Assembly (NCBI GenBank): GCA_964393825.1
Contig: CAYMUY010000001.1
Coordinates: forward strand, 62,001-126,000
Source of the DNA: PFJX01 sp964393825
GTDB taxonomy: Bacteria; Pseudomonadota; Gammaproteobacteria; Burkholderiales; Thiobacillaceae
Length of the DNA: 64,000 nucleotides
Direction of reading: 5' to 3'
Shown here: piece by piece, positions 17,965 through 26,994 of the stretch
Position numbering within the stretch: the first letter of the stretch is position 1
Layout: each line of letters opens with the position of its first letter
The notes under the pieces: generated by a model
Seen by the model: only the letters and a program-made list of their open reading frames with translations
Database searches by the model: none
What the model was told of the DNA's origin: nothing
Program-made: the position numbers and the translations under genes

Positions 17965-20007
17965 TCAGGAGGAGGGGGAGGCCCCGAGTGTATCGGTCGG
18001 GCGCCGCCGCGGGCGAAACGCGGCGACCGCCGCGCGCAGTCGCCGCAGCGTCTCATCGTCGCCGGGGCCATAGCGGCTGGCCAGGTAGAGACGGGTGATG
18101 TTGTCGATGGCCCGGCCGAGATCGGGGCGCCAGTCGCCGGCGCGGCGGGCGTAGTCCTCCGGGGCTTCCGCGGCGCCACGCGGCAGGCCCAGCCGCGCCA
18201 GCGACCGGCAAAAGCGCAGGTAGTCGCGGCTGGCGGCGTCGTGGTGGACGCGAGCCAGGCGCGGCAGGAGGCTGGCCGAGAGGAGGAGCACGATGAGCAA
18301 GGCGCCCATGCCCAGCGCCCAGACCATGCTCTGCCAGTGCGCCAGCAGCGGGTTGAAGGCCGACAACAGCTGGCGCTGGCGTTCCTGGTCGTAGCCCAGC
18401 ACCCACTGGTTCCAGTGGTTGTTGAGCAGATCCAGTCCGAGACGCAGGGGGCGTAGCCAGTCACCGCCAAGGCGGGCCAGCCCCCCGGGATGTTCGCCTG
18501 TCGGCAAGGCCGCGATGACGCCGCGTTCCACCCGCTCGGGCGCGACCGCGGCGGTCGGGTCGACCCTGACCCAGCCGCGACCGGCCAGCCAGACTTCGGC
18601 CCAGGCGTGGGCATCACGGCCACGCACGATGAAATGCTTGCCGAGCGGGTTCTGCTCGCCGCCCTGGTAGCCGGTAACCACCCGCGCCGGCAGGCCGGCG
18701 GCGCGCATCAGGAACACGAAACTGCTGGCGTAGTGTTCGCAGAAGCCGCGACGGCTGCGGTACAGGAAATCGTCCACCGACGATTCGCCCAGGCGGGGCG
18801 GGTTGAGGGTGTAGAAGAAGGGCTGCGCGCGGAACAGGGCCAGCGCCTGCTTGACGATGGCTTCGTCGTTGGCGGCGGTATCCAGCCAGCCGCGCGCCAA
18901 CTCGCGCGCGCGCGGGTTGCCGCCAGCGGGCAGCGCCAGCGCGCGCGCGCGCAGTCGGGGTGGAAGATCCGGCTCCAGCTGGTACTCCGGGTAGGTCTCG
19001 ACTTCATAGTGGAGGCGTTGCTGAATGGGGTCGCGGACCTGCCATTGCAGGTCGACGCCGAGCTGGCCCGGGTTGCCGGGGAGGTCGGGCAGGCGGGCAG
19101 GCAGGCCGAGCAGGGGCAGCCAGCGCTGTTGATGGGGCTCCAGGGTCAGGCCATAGCGCACCGGCTCGCCGATGCCCATGGCTTCCGGCATCGGCGCGCG
19201 CGGCAGGCTCGGCGTGCGCCAGGCGCGACCGTCGAAATCCCAGAGCACCGGACCGCGCCAGTAGCGCTGCCGCGGCTCCGGTGGCGTACCTTTGAACTCG
19301 ACACGAAAGGCGAGTTCGTCGGACAGGATGAGCTGGCTGATGTCGCCCGGGCTCATCTGGTCGGACAGCCCGGTGCGGGCGGCCACCTGCTGCGGCATGC
19401 CCCAGAGCGGCCCCTGCATGCGCGGGAACAGCACGAAGATCAGCAGGGCCAGCGGCAGTGCCTGCAGCATCAGGCGGCCGGCGAGGGTGAGCGTGGCGCG
19501 CCAGGGGGGAGACGCTGTCGCGCCGGTCTGGGTGGCGATCATGCCGGCCACCAGGGCGAGTGAGGCGAGCACCATGTAGCCGGCGGTGACCATGCTTTGG
19601 CCATCGAGGAAATGCGCCACCAGCAGGAAAAAGCCGACGAAGAGCAGGCCGAGCCGATCGCGCGGCGTATGGGTTTCCACCAGCTTGGCGCCGGAGAGAT
19701 AGGTGAGCAGGGCAACGCCACCGGACGGGCCGACTACCGTGCCGTAATGCAGCAACACACCGGCGGTGCCGGCCAGGGCCAGTAGCATCTTCAATACGCG
19801 TCCCACCGGTTGCCGCCCGGTCCTGGCGGTGTAGAGACTCAACAGCGCGAAGCCCAGCCAGGACAGGATGATCCACGGGGGTTGCCGCGGGACATGCGGC
19901 ACCAGCACCAGGAACAGGGGGATGAGCAGCCAGAGCAGGGAGAGGAGGGCGGGCGGCAGGCCCGTATACCATCGCATCATGGGGCTGACCGCGTTATGGC
20001 TGGGCAT
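17965..20007 (-). CDS. TgpA-type membrane transglutaminase-like protease
   Basis: A 680-residue inner-membrane protein. About six TM helices occupy residues 15-200, followed by a periplasmic region with a transglutaminase-like core: catalytic Cys in RRGFCEHYASSF, His in GRDAHAWAEVW, Asp in VRVDPTAA. A further TM segment (about 550-575) precedes a cytoplasmic DUF4129-like tail. It overlaps the DUF58 gene by 14 bp; TgpA, DUF58 and MoxR proteins normally form one operon, but the MoxR gene is 5 kb away here. Start 20007 is kept; ATG at 19980 is possible. Confidence 0.92.
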   Translation of the reverse strand: MPSHNAVSPMMRWYTGLPPALLSLLWLLIPLFLVLVPHVPRQPPWIILSWLGFALLSLYTARTGRQPVGRVLKMLLALAGTAGVLLHYGTVVGPSGGVALLTYLSGAKLVETHTPRDRLGLLFVGFFLLVAHFLDGQSMVTAGYMVLASLALVAGMIATQTGATASPPWRATLTLAGRLMLQALPLALLIFVLFPRMQGPLWGMPQQVAARTGLSDQMSPGDISQLILSDELAFRVEFKGTPPEPRQRYWRGPVLWDFDGRAWRTPSLPRAPMPEAMGIGEPVRYGLTLEPHQQRWLPLLGLPARLPDLPGNPGQLGVDLQWQVRDPIQQRLHYEVETYPEYQLEPDLPPRLRARALALPAGGNPRARELARGWLDTAANDEAIVKQALALFRAQPFFYTLNPPRLGESSVDDFLYRSRRGFCEHYASSFVFLMRAAGLPARVVTGYQGGEQNPLGKHFIVRGRDAHAWAEVWLAGRGWVRVDPTAAVAPERVERGVIAALPTGEHPGGLARLGGDWLRPLRLGLDLLNNHWNQWVLGYDQERQRQLLSAFNPLLAHWQSMVWALGMGALLIVLLLSASLLPRLARVHHDAASRDYLRFCRSLARLGLPRGAAEAPEDYARRAGDWRPDLGRAIDNITRLYLASRYGPGDDETLRRLRAAVAAFRPRRRPTDTLGASPSS

Positions 20008-20941
20008 GCCTTGCCAGCGCTTCCAGGCATTGCCGCAGATGCGCTTCGCCGGATTGCGGCGGCAGACTGCGACCGGGCAGTTTCAGACCGTAGGCGAGGC
20101 CGGCGGCGTGGGCGTCGAGTACCCAGCGGGCCAGACGGGAGAGACGGCCTTCCACGTCGCGCTCCGGGGTTTGCCACCAACTCAACCAGAGGCTGCTCGC
20201 GGGTGCGCCGGCGAACTGCTTGGTGAGCAGCGTGCCACTGCCGCGCGCCGAGGCCTTCCAGGCAATGCGGCGGGTCGCGTCGCCGGGCTGATACCCCCGC
20301 AGGCCGTCGAATTCCATGCCTTCACCGTGCCGCGCATCGCCTTCATCGCCGCTGACATCGCTGTTGTTTGCGGGAAACGGCATGGCCTCCGCCGCCGGGC
20401 GCGGGTAGACCAGCACCCCCCAGTCCAGTTCCAACACGCTCCAGCAGCGGAACAGGCCGAGCGGGAACTCGCTGTGGATGGCGAAGCGGCCAGGACGATG
20501 CCAGCCACGCTCCGATTGCGGCAGCGGCAGTTCCAGCAGGGTCTCGCCGCCGGCACCGATGTCGGCGGCGGCGCCCCGGCCCTGGGCGTGTTGCAGGCGC
20601 AGGCGTTGCCGGGACAGGTTGCCGGGGTTGTCCACGTGGAGTCTGAAACGGGCGGTTTCGCCGGCGAACACCGGCACCGTGGCACCGGCGCGCAGGACCA
20701 GACCGGAGAGATTGCGCTGGGTATGCAGCATCGCCACCACGGCGAGCCCGGTGAACCAGAAGGTGAACAGGTAGACCAGGCTGACGCCGTAATTGATGGC
20801 ACCGAGCAGCAGGCCCAGGAGCAGCAGGGCAAAGACCAGGCCGGAGCGGGTGGGCAGGATGTAGAGGCGGCGGGCGTCGAGACGTAGCGGCCCGGTTTCG
20901 ATCGACGGCTTGCGCCAGGGCAGGTAGGGCAGGGCGGCCAT
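19994..20941 (-). CDS. DUF58 domain membrane protein
   Basis: A protein of about 315 residues with two TM helices near the N terminus after the family hallmark RRLYILPTRSG, and a DUF58/vWA-related soluble part with the signature EFDGLRGYQPGDATRRIAWKASAR. DUF58 proteins act with MoxR ATPases and TgpA-like proteins, probably in envelope assembly or protein maturation; the exact role is unknown. ATG 20941 gives the usual N-terminal length; a GTG at 20971, overlapping the PilZ gene, is an alternative. Confidence 0.9.
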   Translation of the reverse strand: MAALPYLPWRKPSIETGPLRLDARRLYILPTRSGLVFALLLLGLLLGAINYGVSLVYLFTFWFTGLAVVAMLHTQRNLSGLVLRAGATVPVFAGETARFRLHVDNPGNLSRQRLRLQHAQGRGAAADIGAGGETLLELPLPQSERGWHRPGRFAIHSEFPLGLFRCWSVLELDWGVLVYPRPAAEAMPFPANNSDVSGDEGDARHGEGMEFDGLRGYQPGDATRRIAWKASARGSGTLLTKQFAGAPASSLWLSWWQTPERDVEGRLSRLARWVLDAHAAGLAYGLKLPGRSLPPQSGEAHLRQCLEALARHAQP

Positions 20942-20957
20942 GCCGCCTTGACGCGAT

Positions 20958-21467
20958 TCAGCCACCGACACGCGAGCGTATCGCCTGGCGGTGACGGCGA
21001 AACACGAACTGGTGCAGGGTGTCGTCGAGCATCTCGCTCAGATGTTCCAGGCCCACGCGTGCCCAGCCGGACGGCGCTTCAATGGCCATCCCGGGGAGCC
21101 TCAGGGTGAGGGGCAGGTGCTCGGAGGGGCGTAGTTCAAGGATGACGCGGGTACCGGCATCCGGGCCCAGGGCGTCCTCCCACTCCACCCATTGCGGCGT
21201 CAGCTGCACCGTGCGGGCGGCGGGCGGCTGGCCGGGTTCGAGCGCGCGGGCGAGCAGGTGCAGGGCAAGATCCAGCTTCGCCTCGACACGCTCCAGGCGG
21301 CGATTTTCCGGGCCGCCGCTGTCCAGGTCGTGCGCGCTCTCCATCTGGTTGAGCGCGGCCAGCAGCAGCGCCGCCTCGCGCATCATGCCCTGGCGGGCGT
21401 GTTCGTTGTAGCTGGCCGGACGCCAGAGCAGGGACATCATGCAGGTGCAGGACAGGCCTTCAGTCAT
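20958..21467 (-). CDS. Atypical PilZ (tPilZ-like) domain protein
   Basis: A 169-residue protein resembling the tetramerising atypical PilZ group. It has an N-terminal helical half with RRLERVEAKLDLALHLLARAL, a central VQLTPQWVEWED strand and a terminal HQFVFRRHRQ. It lacks the canonical RxxxR and D/NxSxxG c-di-GMP binding motifs, so direct nucleotide binding is uncertain. Start 21467 overlaps the FGGY stop by 8 bp and has a purine-rich ribosome binding site. It lies between a sugar kinase and DUF58, and may link c-di-GMP to those functions. Confidence 0.78.
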   Translation of the reverse strand: MTEGLSCTCMMSLLWRPASYNEHARQGMMREAALLLAALNQMESAHDLDSGGPENRRLERVEAKLDLALHLLARALEPGQPPAARTVQLTPQWVEWEDALGPDAGTRVILELRPSEHLPLTLRLPGMAIEAPSGWARVGLEHLSEMLDDTLHQFVFRRHRQAIRSRVGG

Positions 21468-22728
21468 CACCCTCTCCAGGGAAAAGATCAGTTCCAAGGC
21501 AGGCCAGACGCGCCGTGCCGTAGCAGGCCTCCTGCTCGGCGGCGCGGCTGACCGGGACGCGCAACCGGTCGGCGCGGATGCGCATCCAGGCATCGTTGCG
21601 GGCGCCACCGCCCGCAGTGGCGACCGAGCGCAGCGGCGTCGCTCCGAGTTCCGCGAGTTTGCGGTAACCCCGCGCCTCGATGGCGGCCAACCCTTCGAGC
21701 AGGCCCTGCAGGAATTCGCTGCGGGTCGGTGGGCGCGGCTCCAGGCGCGGCGGCAAATCGGGGTCGTTGACGGGGAAACGTTCTCCCTTGCCCGGCAACG
21801 GATAGTAATCCAGGCCGCTCGGACGCGATGGCTCGATGCGCGCCGACAGGCTGACGAGTTCGTCGTCACTGAAATGCTGCCGGAGCACGCCGCCACCGGC
21901 GTTGGAGGCGCCGCCGGCCAGCCAGCAACGACCGAACCAGTGCGAGTAGACGCCGAACGCGCCGGCATCCACGCGGGTTTCCGAGAGCAGCTTCAACACC
22001 AGGGTGGTACCCAGCGAGGTGACCGCCTCACCAGGCTGCCTGATGCCTGCCGCGAGAAAGGCGGCAATGCTGTCGGTGGTGCCGGCGCGTACCAGGCAAT
22101 CGGGATGGATGCCGAGCGAACTGGCGCGTGGGCGTTCCACCAGGGCCAGTGCCGTGCCGGGCCGCACCGGGGTCGGCAGATAGTCGCGGTCGACCAGCCA
22201 GGCCACCCATTCCGGCCATTCGCCGCTGTCCAGGTCGAGTCCCATCTTCAGGGCGTTGTGATAGTCGCTGGCCGCGCGGCCGGAGAGCAGGGCGGAAAGC
22301 CAGTCGGCCTGGTTCAGGTAGAGGTGGGCGCGTTCCGGGCCGAGTCGGCGTTTCAGCCAGAGCACCTTGGCCAGGCCGGAGGTGGCCATCGCGGCCGGGT
22401 GCTCGCCGCCGGCGGCGCGGCGGATGGCTTCGACCTCGTCCACGGCGCGGGCATCGTTATAGAGCAGGGGCGGGTAAACGGTGTTGAGCGCCTCATCGCA
22501 GGCCAGCACGGTGGCCGAGGTGCCGTCCACCGCCAGTGCCCGGAGGCGGCGGCGCAGGCCGATCGGCACTTGGGCGATCAGGTTGAACAGCGCCTCGCTC
22601 CAGGAAGCGGCGGCTTCGTCGGGGCTGAGGCGGCCGAAATCAAGCCGCGCCAGGTCCTCGATCTGACCGCCCGGGGCCATCACGCAGGCGCGGGCGCCGG
22701 ATGTGCCGAAGTCGATGCCGAGGTACAT
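21460..22728 (-). CDS. FGGY-family carbohydrate kinase (D-ribulokinase-like)
   Basis: A 422-residue cytoplasmic sugar kinase. It has the N-terminal phosphate-binding loop GIDFGTSGARA (residues 4-14) and a second ATPase-fold half (AGTTDSIAAFLAAG, TSLGTTLVLK, TAGGGARNDAWM). The short FGTSGAR version recalls the D-ribulose kinases of plants and cyanobacteria, so ribulose or xylulose is a reasonable substrate guess. Start ATG 22728 overlaps the stop of the MFS gene (TGATG), implying that the transporter and kinase act together. Confidence 0.85.
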   Translation of the reverse strand: MYLGIDFGTSGARACVMAPGGQIEDLARLDFGRLSPDEAAASWSEALFNLIAQVPIGLRRRLRALAVDGTSATVLACDEALNTVYPPLLYNDARAVDEVEAIRRAAGGEHPAAMATSGLAKVLWLKRRLGPERAHLYLNQADWLSALLSGRAASDYHNALKMGLDLDSGEWPEWVAWLVDRDYLPTPVRPGTALALVERPRASSLGIHPDCLVRAGTTDSIAAFLAAGIRQPGEAVTSLGTTLVLKLLSETRVDAGAFGVYSHWFGRCWLAGGASNAGGGVLRQHFSDDELVSLSARIEPSRPSGLDYYPLPGKGERFPVNDPDLPPRLEPRPPTRSEFLQGLLEGLAAIEARGYRKLAELGATPLRSVATAGGGARNDAWMRIRADRLRVPVSRAAEQEACYGTARLACLGTDLFPGEGDD

Positions 22729-23987
22729 CAGGGGTTCCCCAGGTAACGGCAGCGGGTTTCCTTGAGAGCAAAGGCGGCCAGCGTGCCGATGAGGGCGGCG
22801 GCAGCCAGGAGCTGGATACCGGCCGTCAGGCCATGGCGCTCGATCACCCAGCCCGCCAGAGGTTGCAGGATCGCGGCACCGAGGAAGGCGCCGGTGTTGA
22901 CCAAAGAGGTGGCGGTGCCGGACAAGGCATGGCGGTTGACTTCCTTGGCCGCCGCCCAGGACAGGGTGAAGCCGGAGGCGCCCAGGCCCATCATGAAGAA
23001 CAGCGCGTGGCTCCAGCCCGGCAGCAGCGGCCAGCCCAGCACCAGCGGCAGCCAGGCAAGGACATAGACCGTGCACGCGGCGAGGATCACCGGCTTGCGG
23101 TAGCCGATGCGGTCGGAACCGGCGCCGATCAGGAAGGCGCCGAGGGCGAAGGCGCCCAGTAGCAAGGTGGTGTGGAAGGCGGCGAGCTCACGGCTCCAGC
23201 CGTGGGTCTGGGTCAGGTAGGGGATGGCCCAGAGGCCTGCGAAGGCGAACAGGCTGCCGGAGACGCCGAGGTTGAGGAAGAAGCCCGGCCAGGTCAGTCG
23301 GTTCCTCGCCACCACCACGATGCCGTCGAGCCAGTGGCCCTCGTGCGCGGCGTGCGCGGTCTTGCCTTCCAGTTCGCGCGGGCTGGGCAGGCCCATCTCC
23401 TCCGGCTTGTCACGTACGAGCCACCAGGCCAGCAGCGCCAGGATGAGGGAGACGCCCCCGGCGAACACGAACACCTCGCGCCAGCTCACCCAGCCCAGCG
23501 CCCAGGCCAGCGGGGTGGCGGCGAGCAGGGAGCCGAGGTTGCCCATGAACAGGGTGAAGCCGGTGACGGCGCCGAATTTGCGTTCGCTGAACCAGGCGGC
23601 GTTGAGCTTGAGCATGGAGATGAACGCCACCGAGACGCCCAGGCCCACCAGCAGGCGGCCGGCCGAAGCCCAGAAGAAGGTTTCCGCCTGGCCAAACAGC
23701 AGCGAGCCCAGACCGGCCAGCACGCCGCCGACGGCGACGATGCGGCGCGGCCCCAGGGTGTCGGCGAGCACCCCGGTGGGCAGTTGCATCAGGGTGTAGA
23801 CATAGAAATACATCGCCGACAGGCTGCCCAGGGCGGTGGCCTGGATGGCGAAATCCTGCTGCAGGTCGCCGGCGATGGCCGCCGGCGCGAAGCGGTGGAA
23901 AAAGGCCAGGATGTAGGCGCCGCCGACCACCGCGAAAGCGGTCCAGCGCAGGCGGTTGAGGCGTTGGTGTTGGGCGGGGGGCAGCAT
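22728..23987 (-). CDS. MFS transporter
   Basis: A 419-residue inner-membrane protein with about 12 predicted TM helices. MFS loop 2-3 signature GVLADTLGPRRIVAVGG is near residues 72-88, with the second-half equivalent in GAGSDRIGYRKPV. It resembles the organic-anion/sugar-phosphate branch. First gene of a compact run whose second member is a sugar kinase, so a sugar or polyol may be the substrate; the sequence does not prove it. Confidence 0.88.
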   Translation of the reverse strand: MLPPAQHQRLNRLRWTAFAVVGGAYILAFFHRFAPAAIAGDLQQDFAIQATALGSLSAMYFYVYTLMQLPTGVLADTLGPRRIVAVGGVLAGLGSLLFGQAETFFWASAGRLLVGLGVSVAFISMLKLNAAWFSERKFGAVTGFTLFMGNLGSLLAATPLAWALGWVSWREVFVFAGGVSLILALLAWWLVRDKPEEMGLPSPRELEGKTAHAAHEGHWLDGIVVVARNRLTWPGFFLNLGVSGSLFAFAGLWAIPYLTQTHGWSRELAAFHTTLLLGAFALGAFLIGAGSDRIGYRKPVILAACTVYVLAWLPLVLGWPLLPGWSHALFFMMGLGASGFTLSWAAAKEVNRHALSGTATSLVNTGAFLGAAILQPLAGWVIERHGLTAGIQLLAAAALIGTLAAFALKETRCRYLGNP

Positions 23988-24052
23988 GCTCTGTTACCCC
24001 CCCTTTCCATAGGTACTTATCGCGTTTGACCGTAATGCGGACCGGCAGGGTT

Positions 24053-24073
24053 CCCCTCTTTGGCAAAGGGGGG
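24053..24073. other. Short strong hairpin 3' of the dienelactone hydrolase gene
   Basis: Arms 24053-24061 and 24065-24073 pair over nine bases with one G-T wobble and a 3-nt loop. No T run follows on either strand. It may be a 3' end structure of the upstream minus-strand transcript or a dispersed repeat. Confidence 0.4.
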
Positions 24074-24091
24074 CGCGACTGACGGCCAGCG

Positions 24092-24988
24092 TCATACCCC
24101 GTGTTGCTTGAACCACGCCTGCATCCGCTTCCAGCCGTCCTCCGCTTCTTCCTTGCGGTAGCTCGGGCGGTAATCGGCATTGAAGGCGTGGGGGGCGTTG
24201 GGATAGACGTGGATGCTCGAAGCCTTGCTGGCGGGATTCTCCGAAGCGGCCAGCGCCTGATTCATCTTCTCGACCGTGTCCTGGGGAATCCCCTGGTCCA
24301 GCCCGCCGTAAAGACCGAGCACCGGGGCGTTAAGCGCGCTCGCCAGATCGATCGGATGTTTCGGAGTCAATTCACCGGCCGCGCCGACCAGGCGGCCATA
24401 CCAGGCGACACCGGCTTTAATCTTGGGGTTATGCGCGGCGTACAACCAGGTGACGCGCCCGCCCCAGCAGAAGCCGGTGATCCCCAGGCGCGTCGTGTCG
24501 CCACCATTGGCTTGCGCCCAGGTCACGCAGGCGTCGAGGTCACTCATCACCTGCGCGTCCGGCACTTTCGAGACGACCTTGGCGATGATCTCGGGAATGG
24601 CGCTGTATTGGCGCGGGTCACCCTGGCGCGCATACAGCTCCGGGGCGATGGCCTGGTAGCCCAGTTTCGCCAGACGGCGGCAGAGATCCTTGATGTGCTC
24701 ATGGACGCCGAAGATCTCCTGCACCACCAGGATGACCGGGAAATTCGTGCCCTGGGCCGGCTGCGCGCGGTAGGCCGGCATCGTGCCGTCCGCCGTCGCC
24801 ACGCCGATCTCCCCGGCGAGGAGGCCGTCGGCGGCCGTGCTGATCGCCGTCTCCGCCATCACCGGCCGCACCGCCAGCGCGAACCCCGCGCCCAGAGCGG
24901 TGACCAGGAAGCCGCGCCGGCTGTGCGGCAGGGGCGGCGGGACCAGACTGTCGTATTCGGCTTGCAGGTTTTCGGTGAAGTCGTTCAT
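24092..24988 (-). CDS. Dienelactone hydrolase family protein, Tat-type signal
   Basis: A 298-residue alpha/beta hydrolase. The N terminus has a twin-arginine-like motif (SRRGFLVTALGAGFALA), so it is probably exported folded. The catalytic Cys lies in GITGFCWGGR, Asp near LGLYGGLDQGI, His in YPNAPHAFNADY, the DLH triad. In families with this fold it hydrolyses dienelactones or related esters; the actual substrate is unknown. It stands alone between an MFS operon and an HEPN/MNT pair. Confidence 0.9.
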   Translation of the reverse strand: MNDFTENLQAEYDSLVPPPLPHSRRGFLVTALGAGFALAVRPVMAETAISTAADGLLAGEIGVATADGTMPAYRAQPAQGTNFPVILVVQEIFGVHEHIKDLCRRLAKLGYQAIAPELYARQGDPRQYSAIPEIIAKVVSKVPDAQVMSDLDACVTWAQANGGDTTRLGITGFCWGGRVTWLYAAHNPKIKAGVAWYGRLVGAAGELTPKHPIDLASALNAPVLGLYGGLDQGIPQDTVEKMNQALAASENPASKASSIHVYPNAPHAFNADYRPSYRKEEAEDGWKRMQAWFKQHGV

Positions 24989-25153
24989 GGCGTGCTCCGC
25001 TGGTTGAGGTGGAGCGGAAGGCTACCTGACATCGGCGGGGATCGGTAGCGGCGGGGGCCGACGCACGGGTGTCGCTGCTTGCCTGGCATTATCCGGAGGT
25101 GTTCAGGGTGACAGACCATGATCTGTACAGGTAACCCTTGCTGGTTTTCCTGG

Positions 25154-25501
25154 TTATGAGCAGGTGTTGCACTTCAGATTTGAGGCCGCCCTGGCATAAA
25201 TCTCCACGCCAACACGATCGATATGCGCGATCAGTTCCTCGTTTCCTATTTGCCGGTATTGGGACAGATCCACGCTGTAAGGCAGCATCAAGTTATCGAT
25301 CTGGTCCTCAATACGCATGAACTCCTCGAACGGAATCTCGCTGCCCTTGATGGTCAGGTCGATATCTGAACCCGGGCGGTAATTGCCTTTGGCGCGGGAG
25401 CCGTAAATCAGCACGCTTTCGATGGCGCCGTGTTGGGCAAACACGCTGTTGAGTTTGTCCAGCGTCGCCACTGGCAGGCCGAAGGGCTGGGCCGTGTTCA
25501 T
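25154..25501 (-). CDS. MNT-type nucleotidyltransferase (MntA-like antitoxin)
   Basis: A 115-residue minimal nucleotidyltransferase. The active-site signature GSRAKGNYRPGSDIDL (GSx10DxD) lies at about residues 34-49 and is intact. In HEPN/MNT pairs the MNT protein can neutralise the HEPN partner by adding AMP to it. It starts inside the last codons of the HEPN gene (4-bp overlap), so the pair is translationally coupled. Confidence 0.9.
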   Translation of the reverse strand: MNTAQPFGLPVATLDKLNSVFAQHGAIESVLIYGSRAKGNYRPGSDIDLTIKGSEIPFEEFMRIEDQIDNLMLPYSVDLSQYRQIGNEELIAHIDRVGVEIYARAASNLKCNTCS

Positions 25502-25911
25502 GACAGATATTTTTCCATCTCGGTTTCCAGTGCGACGAACAGCGGGTAGTACAGCCTCATGATGGCTTCAACCAGTAATTCAGCGGTGCGTTCGTCGTAG
25601 GTGTGCGAGGAAATGTTCCGGCTCTGGATCATCGCCATCCAGCGTTCGCCGTCGGCGATGAGTTCCACCTTGAAGGCCTCGCGGGTGGCGTCCTTCGAGC
25701 CTTTGATGTTTTGGTTGCCTTGATCCCGCAAGTAGTCCTTCAGCACGTTCCAGGCGAGTTCATGGGTGAATTCGAAGGCCTGGATCACACCCTGTTTTTC
25801 CAGTTGCGAAAGCTCGCGCTGCTCACTCAACTCGACCGCGCTTTGTAGTTGCCGCAGGGCCTTTTTGTAGTTGGCGAAACGTTGCTGCCAGCGGATGTCC
25901 AGGTCGTTCAT
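25498..25911 (-). CDS. HEPN protein of the HI0074 family (toxin partner of MNT)
   Basis: A 137-residue helical protein of the HI0074/nucleotidyltransferase-substrate-binding family. The Rx4HxY ribonuclease motif reads RNISSHTYDE near residue 98, with all key residues present. It is directly upstream of and overlapping the MNT gene. Role: probable RNase toxin controlled by its MNT partner, by family knowledge. Confidence 0.9.
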   Translation of the reverse strand: MNDLDIRWQQRFANYKKALRQLQSAVELSEQRELSQLEKQGVIQAFEFTHELAWNVLKDYLRDQGNQNIKGSKDATREAFKVELIADGERWMAMIQSRNISSHTYDERTAELLVEAIMRLYYPLFVALETEMEKYLS

Positions 25912-25960
25912 GGTTTGATCCTATGTAGGTTCTGGGCAATGGCTTGGATCAGAGGCCTGT

Positions 25961-26875
25961 TCACGGAATCGCTACCTCCAGCAGGATCCGCGCGGCCCAG
26001 TCGTCGGCGGAATTGCTCAGGCCGACAGCCGGAAACAGGCGATGCGGGACGAGGGCGGGCAACACGGCGCGGATGTCTTCGGGTTGCACGAAGGCGCGGC
26101 CCTGCAGGTAGGCCCAGGCCTGGGCGGCGCGGAGGAAGCCGAGACCGGCGCGGGGCGAGAGGCCGGCGGCGAAGCGGGCATCGGTGCGGCTGGCGGCGAG
26201 CAGGGCTTGCAGGTAGTCGAGCAGGGCGTCGGCGACGTGTACCGCCTGTACTTCCTGTTGCAGGCGGGTGAATTCGGCCGGGTCGAGGATGGCTGGCAGC
26301 TTGGCGAGCAGGTCGCGTCGGTCGACGCCCTTGAGCAGGGCGCGCTCCGCCGCGTGTTCGGGGTAGCCCAGGCGGATGCGCATGAGGAAGCGGTCGAGTT
26401 GCGATTCCGGCAGGGGGAAGGCGCCGACCTGTTCACTCGGGTTCTGGGTAGCGATGACGAAGAAGGGGGAGGGTAGGGGGCGGGTTTCGCCCTCGATGCT
26501 GACCTGGCCTTCTTCCATGGCTTCCAGCAGGGCGCTTTGCGCTTTCGGGCTGGCGCGGTTGATCTCGTCGGCGAGGATCACCTGGGCGAAGATGGGACCG
26601 GGGTGGAAGCTGAATGTCGCGCTTTCCCGGTCGTAAATCGCGGCGCCGAGGATGTCGGCGGGAAGCAGGTCACTGGTGAACTGGAGGCGGTGGAAGTCCA
26701 GCCCGAGGGTGCGGGCGAGGGCGTGCGCGAGGGTGGTCTTGCCCACACCCGGCGCGTCCTCGATCAGCAGGTGGCCGCGCGCCAGCAGGCAGGCGAGGCA
26801 GAGGCGGACCTGGGTTTCCTTGCCGAGGACGATCTGGTTGACCTGGGTCAGGGCCTGCTGCAGGGCGGGGGTCAT
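25961..26875 (-). CDS. MoxR-family AAA+ ATPase
   Basis: A 304-residue cytoplasmic ATPase. Walker A is DAPGVGKTT (about 39-47), Walker B VILADEINRASPK, sensor 1 FFVIATQNPSEQ, and the C-terminal lid domain is present. MoxR ATPases act as chaperones with DUF58 and TgpA-type partners; those two genes are at 17965-20941, separated by the PilZ, kinase, MFS, hydrolase and HEPN/MNT genes. Its ATG overlaps the stop of the truncated HEPN gene (ATGA), so it is now coupled to a toxin-antitoxin remnant. Confidence 0.93.
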   Translation of the reverse strand: MTPALQQALTQVNQIVLGKETQVRLCLACLLARGHLLIEDAPGVGKTTLAHALARTLGLDFHRLQFTSDLLPADILGAAIYDRESATFSFHPGPIFAQVILADEINRASPKAQSALLEAMEEGQVSIEGETRPLPSPFFVIATQNPSEQVGAFPLPESQLDRFLMRIRLGYPEHAAERALLKGVDRRDLLAKLPAILDPAEFTRLQQEVQAVHVADALLDYLQALLAASRTDARFAAGLSPRAGLGFLRAAQAWAYLQGRAFVQPEDIRAVLPALVPHRLFPAVGLSNSADDWAARILLEVAIP

Positions 26876-26994
26876 GGGCTTCCGGTATCGGTGAGCGTTT
26901 GCGCGATGGCACGGAGCGCGGGTTCGAGCTCAGGTAGATCCCGATCCACAACCTGCCAGACGGCTTTGTAGTTCACTTCGAAATAGCCACTCAT
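26872..26994 (-). pseudogene. Truncated HepT/DUF86-like HEPN remnant
   Basis: A 40-codon frame reading MSGYFEVNYKAVWQVV... and continuing RDLPELEP. It matches only the last third of HepT-like DUF86 proteins, where the normal text is an Arg, four residues, His-Gly-Tyr-Phe. Here the Arg and the following residues are gone and Ser replaces the His, so the RNase motif is lost. Its ATG overlaps the MNT stop and its own stop overlaps the MoxR start, each by 4 bp. It may persist as a coupling peptide or as an inactive binding piece. Confidence 0.72.
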
